A DNA stretch of 64,000 bases from Prosthecodimorpha staleyi (GTDB lineage Bacteria > Pseudomonadota > Alphaproteobacteria > Rhizobiales > Ancalomicrobiaceae), in the NCBI RefSeq assembly GCF_018729455.1, contig NZ_JAHHZF010000009.1, positions 73,878-137,877 of the forward strand, in the 5' to 3' direction. The position numbers were made by a program, and so were the translations under genes. The notes under the pieces are model-generated. The model did no database searches and had not been told where the DNA came from. It was given only the letters and a program-made list of their open reading frames with translations. Numbering within the stretch: position 1 is the stretch's first letter; every line of letters starts with the position of its first letter. Below, piece by piece: positions 63,905 through 64,000 of this stretch.

Positions 63905-64000
63905 ATGGCGACCCAGATTCTGATGCCCGCGCTCTCCCCGACCATGGAGGAGGGCAAGCTCTCGAAATGGCTGAAGGCCGTCGGGGACACGATCAAGTCC
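63905..64000 (+). CDS. pdhB: Pyruvate dehydrogenase E1 beta subunit, N-terminal lipoyl domain, partial
   Basis: The first 32 codons of a gene cut by the window edge. MATQILMPALSPTMEEGKLS then KWLKAVGDTIKS is a lipoyl domain start. In Hyphomicrobiales PdhB carries an N-terminal lipoyl domain and follows pdhA directly, so PdhB is more likely than the E2 subunit, which starts similarly. Confidence 0.8.
   Translation, partial: MATQILMPALSPTMEEGKLSKWLKAVGDTIKS

Overview
The window is a GC-rich chromosomal segment of an alphaproteobacterium, most likely of the order Hyphomicrobiales (Rhizobiales). The evidence is a circularly permuted two-piece tmRNA gene with an alpha-type tag, an alpha-type SspB adaptor, DUF1127 and DUF4169 proteins, an hflK-hflC-DUF2065-degP cluster, an ilvB-ilvN-ilvC series with a peptide-leader attenuator, and ftsB followed by pdhA and a lipoyl-domain PdhB. 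Most of the window is housekeeping; several short accessory inserts sit between conserved genes.

Layout. 1-2.1 kb: tail of an unrecognised proline-rich protein, then iron storage (bfd, bfr). 2.4-4.4 kb: a GC-rich tandem repeat, an RHH/DUF4169 pair, and sspB directly downstream of ssrA, so the tagging RNA and the adaptor that delivers tagged proteins to ClpXP are neighbours. 4.6-7.9 kb: a PhoD-like phosphatase, and a DUF1127 protein divergent from a LysR regulator. 8.0-11.0 kb: thyA and folA, separated by a class A beta-lactamase-like serine hydrolase and a GNAT acetyltransferase. 11.2-15.5 kb: envelope protein quality control (hflK, hflC, degP) behind a heat-shock-like promoter. 15.5-20.2 kb: a hypothetical exported protein, a class 3 lipase, an exported nucleoside phosphorylase-fold protein, serB and miaA. 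20.5-22.7 kb: a CesT-type secretion chaperone followed by an unrecognised 481-residue protein, the best candidate here for an uncharacterised chaperone/substrate pair. 22.7-28.6 kb: branched-chain amino acid synthesis (ilvB, ilvN, ilvC) with an Ile-Ile-Val-Leu leader peptide and terminator, interrupted by a polytopic membrane protein. 28.7-30 kb: a signal-less trypsin-fold protease and a 76-residue protein resembling the protease's own N-terminal domain. 30-38.4 kb: an MgtA-type P-type ATPase, an endonuclease/exonuclease/phosphatase protein, a NUDIX protein, a PhzF protein, an exported metallophosphoesterase, a GT2 glycosyltransferase and an RmlC-like cupin. 38.5-40.5 kb: leuA with a leucine-rich leader peptide.

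41.4-49 kb is an amide-use module on the minus strand: amiC (ligand sensor), amiR (ANTAR antiterminator), a leader with an ANTAR-like hexaloop hairpin before an intrinsic terminator, a nitrilase-superfamily amidase, and an ABC importer whose second permease is fused to an ATPase. 49.2-50.7 kb holds a two-gene PIN-domain unit, more AT-rich than its surroundings, beside tRNA-Lys(TTT). 51.3-56.8 kb encodes a molybdenum NAD-dependent formate dehydrogenase (fdsG-fdsB-fdsA-fdsD order of transcription) behind a LysR gene. 58.2-61.2 kb carries a phosphotransferase, an acyl-CoA dehydrogenase and a GntR regulator; the first two match the two halves of eukaryotic ACAD11. The window ends with an SDR oxidoreductase, ftsB, pdhA and the first codons of pdhB.

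All calls come from reading the sequence; no database search was run.
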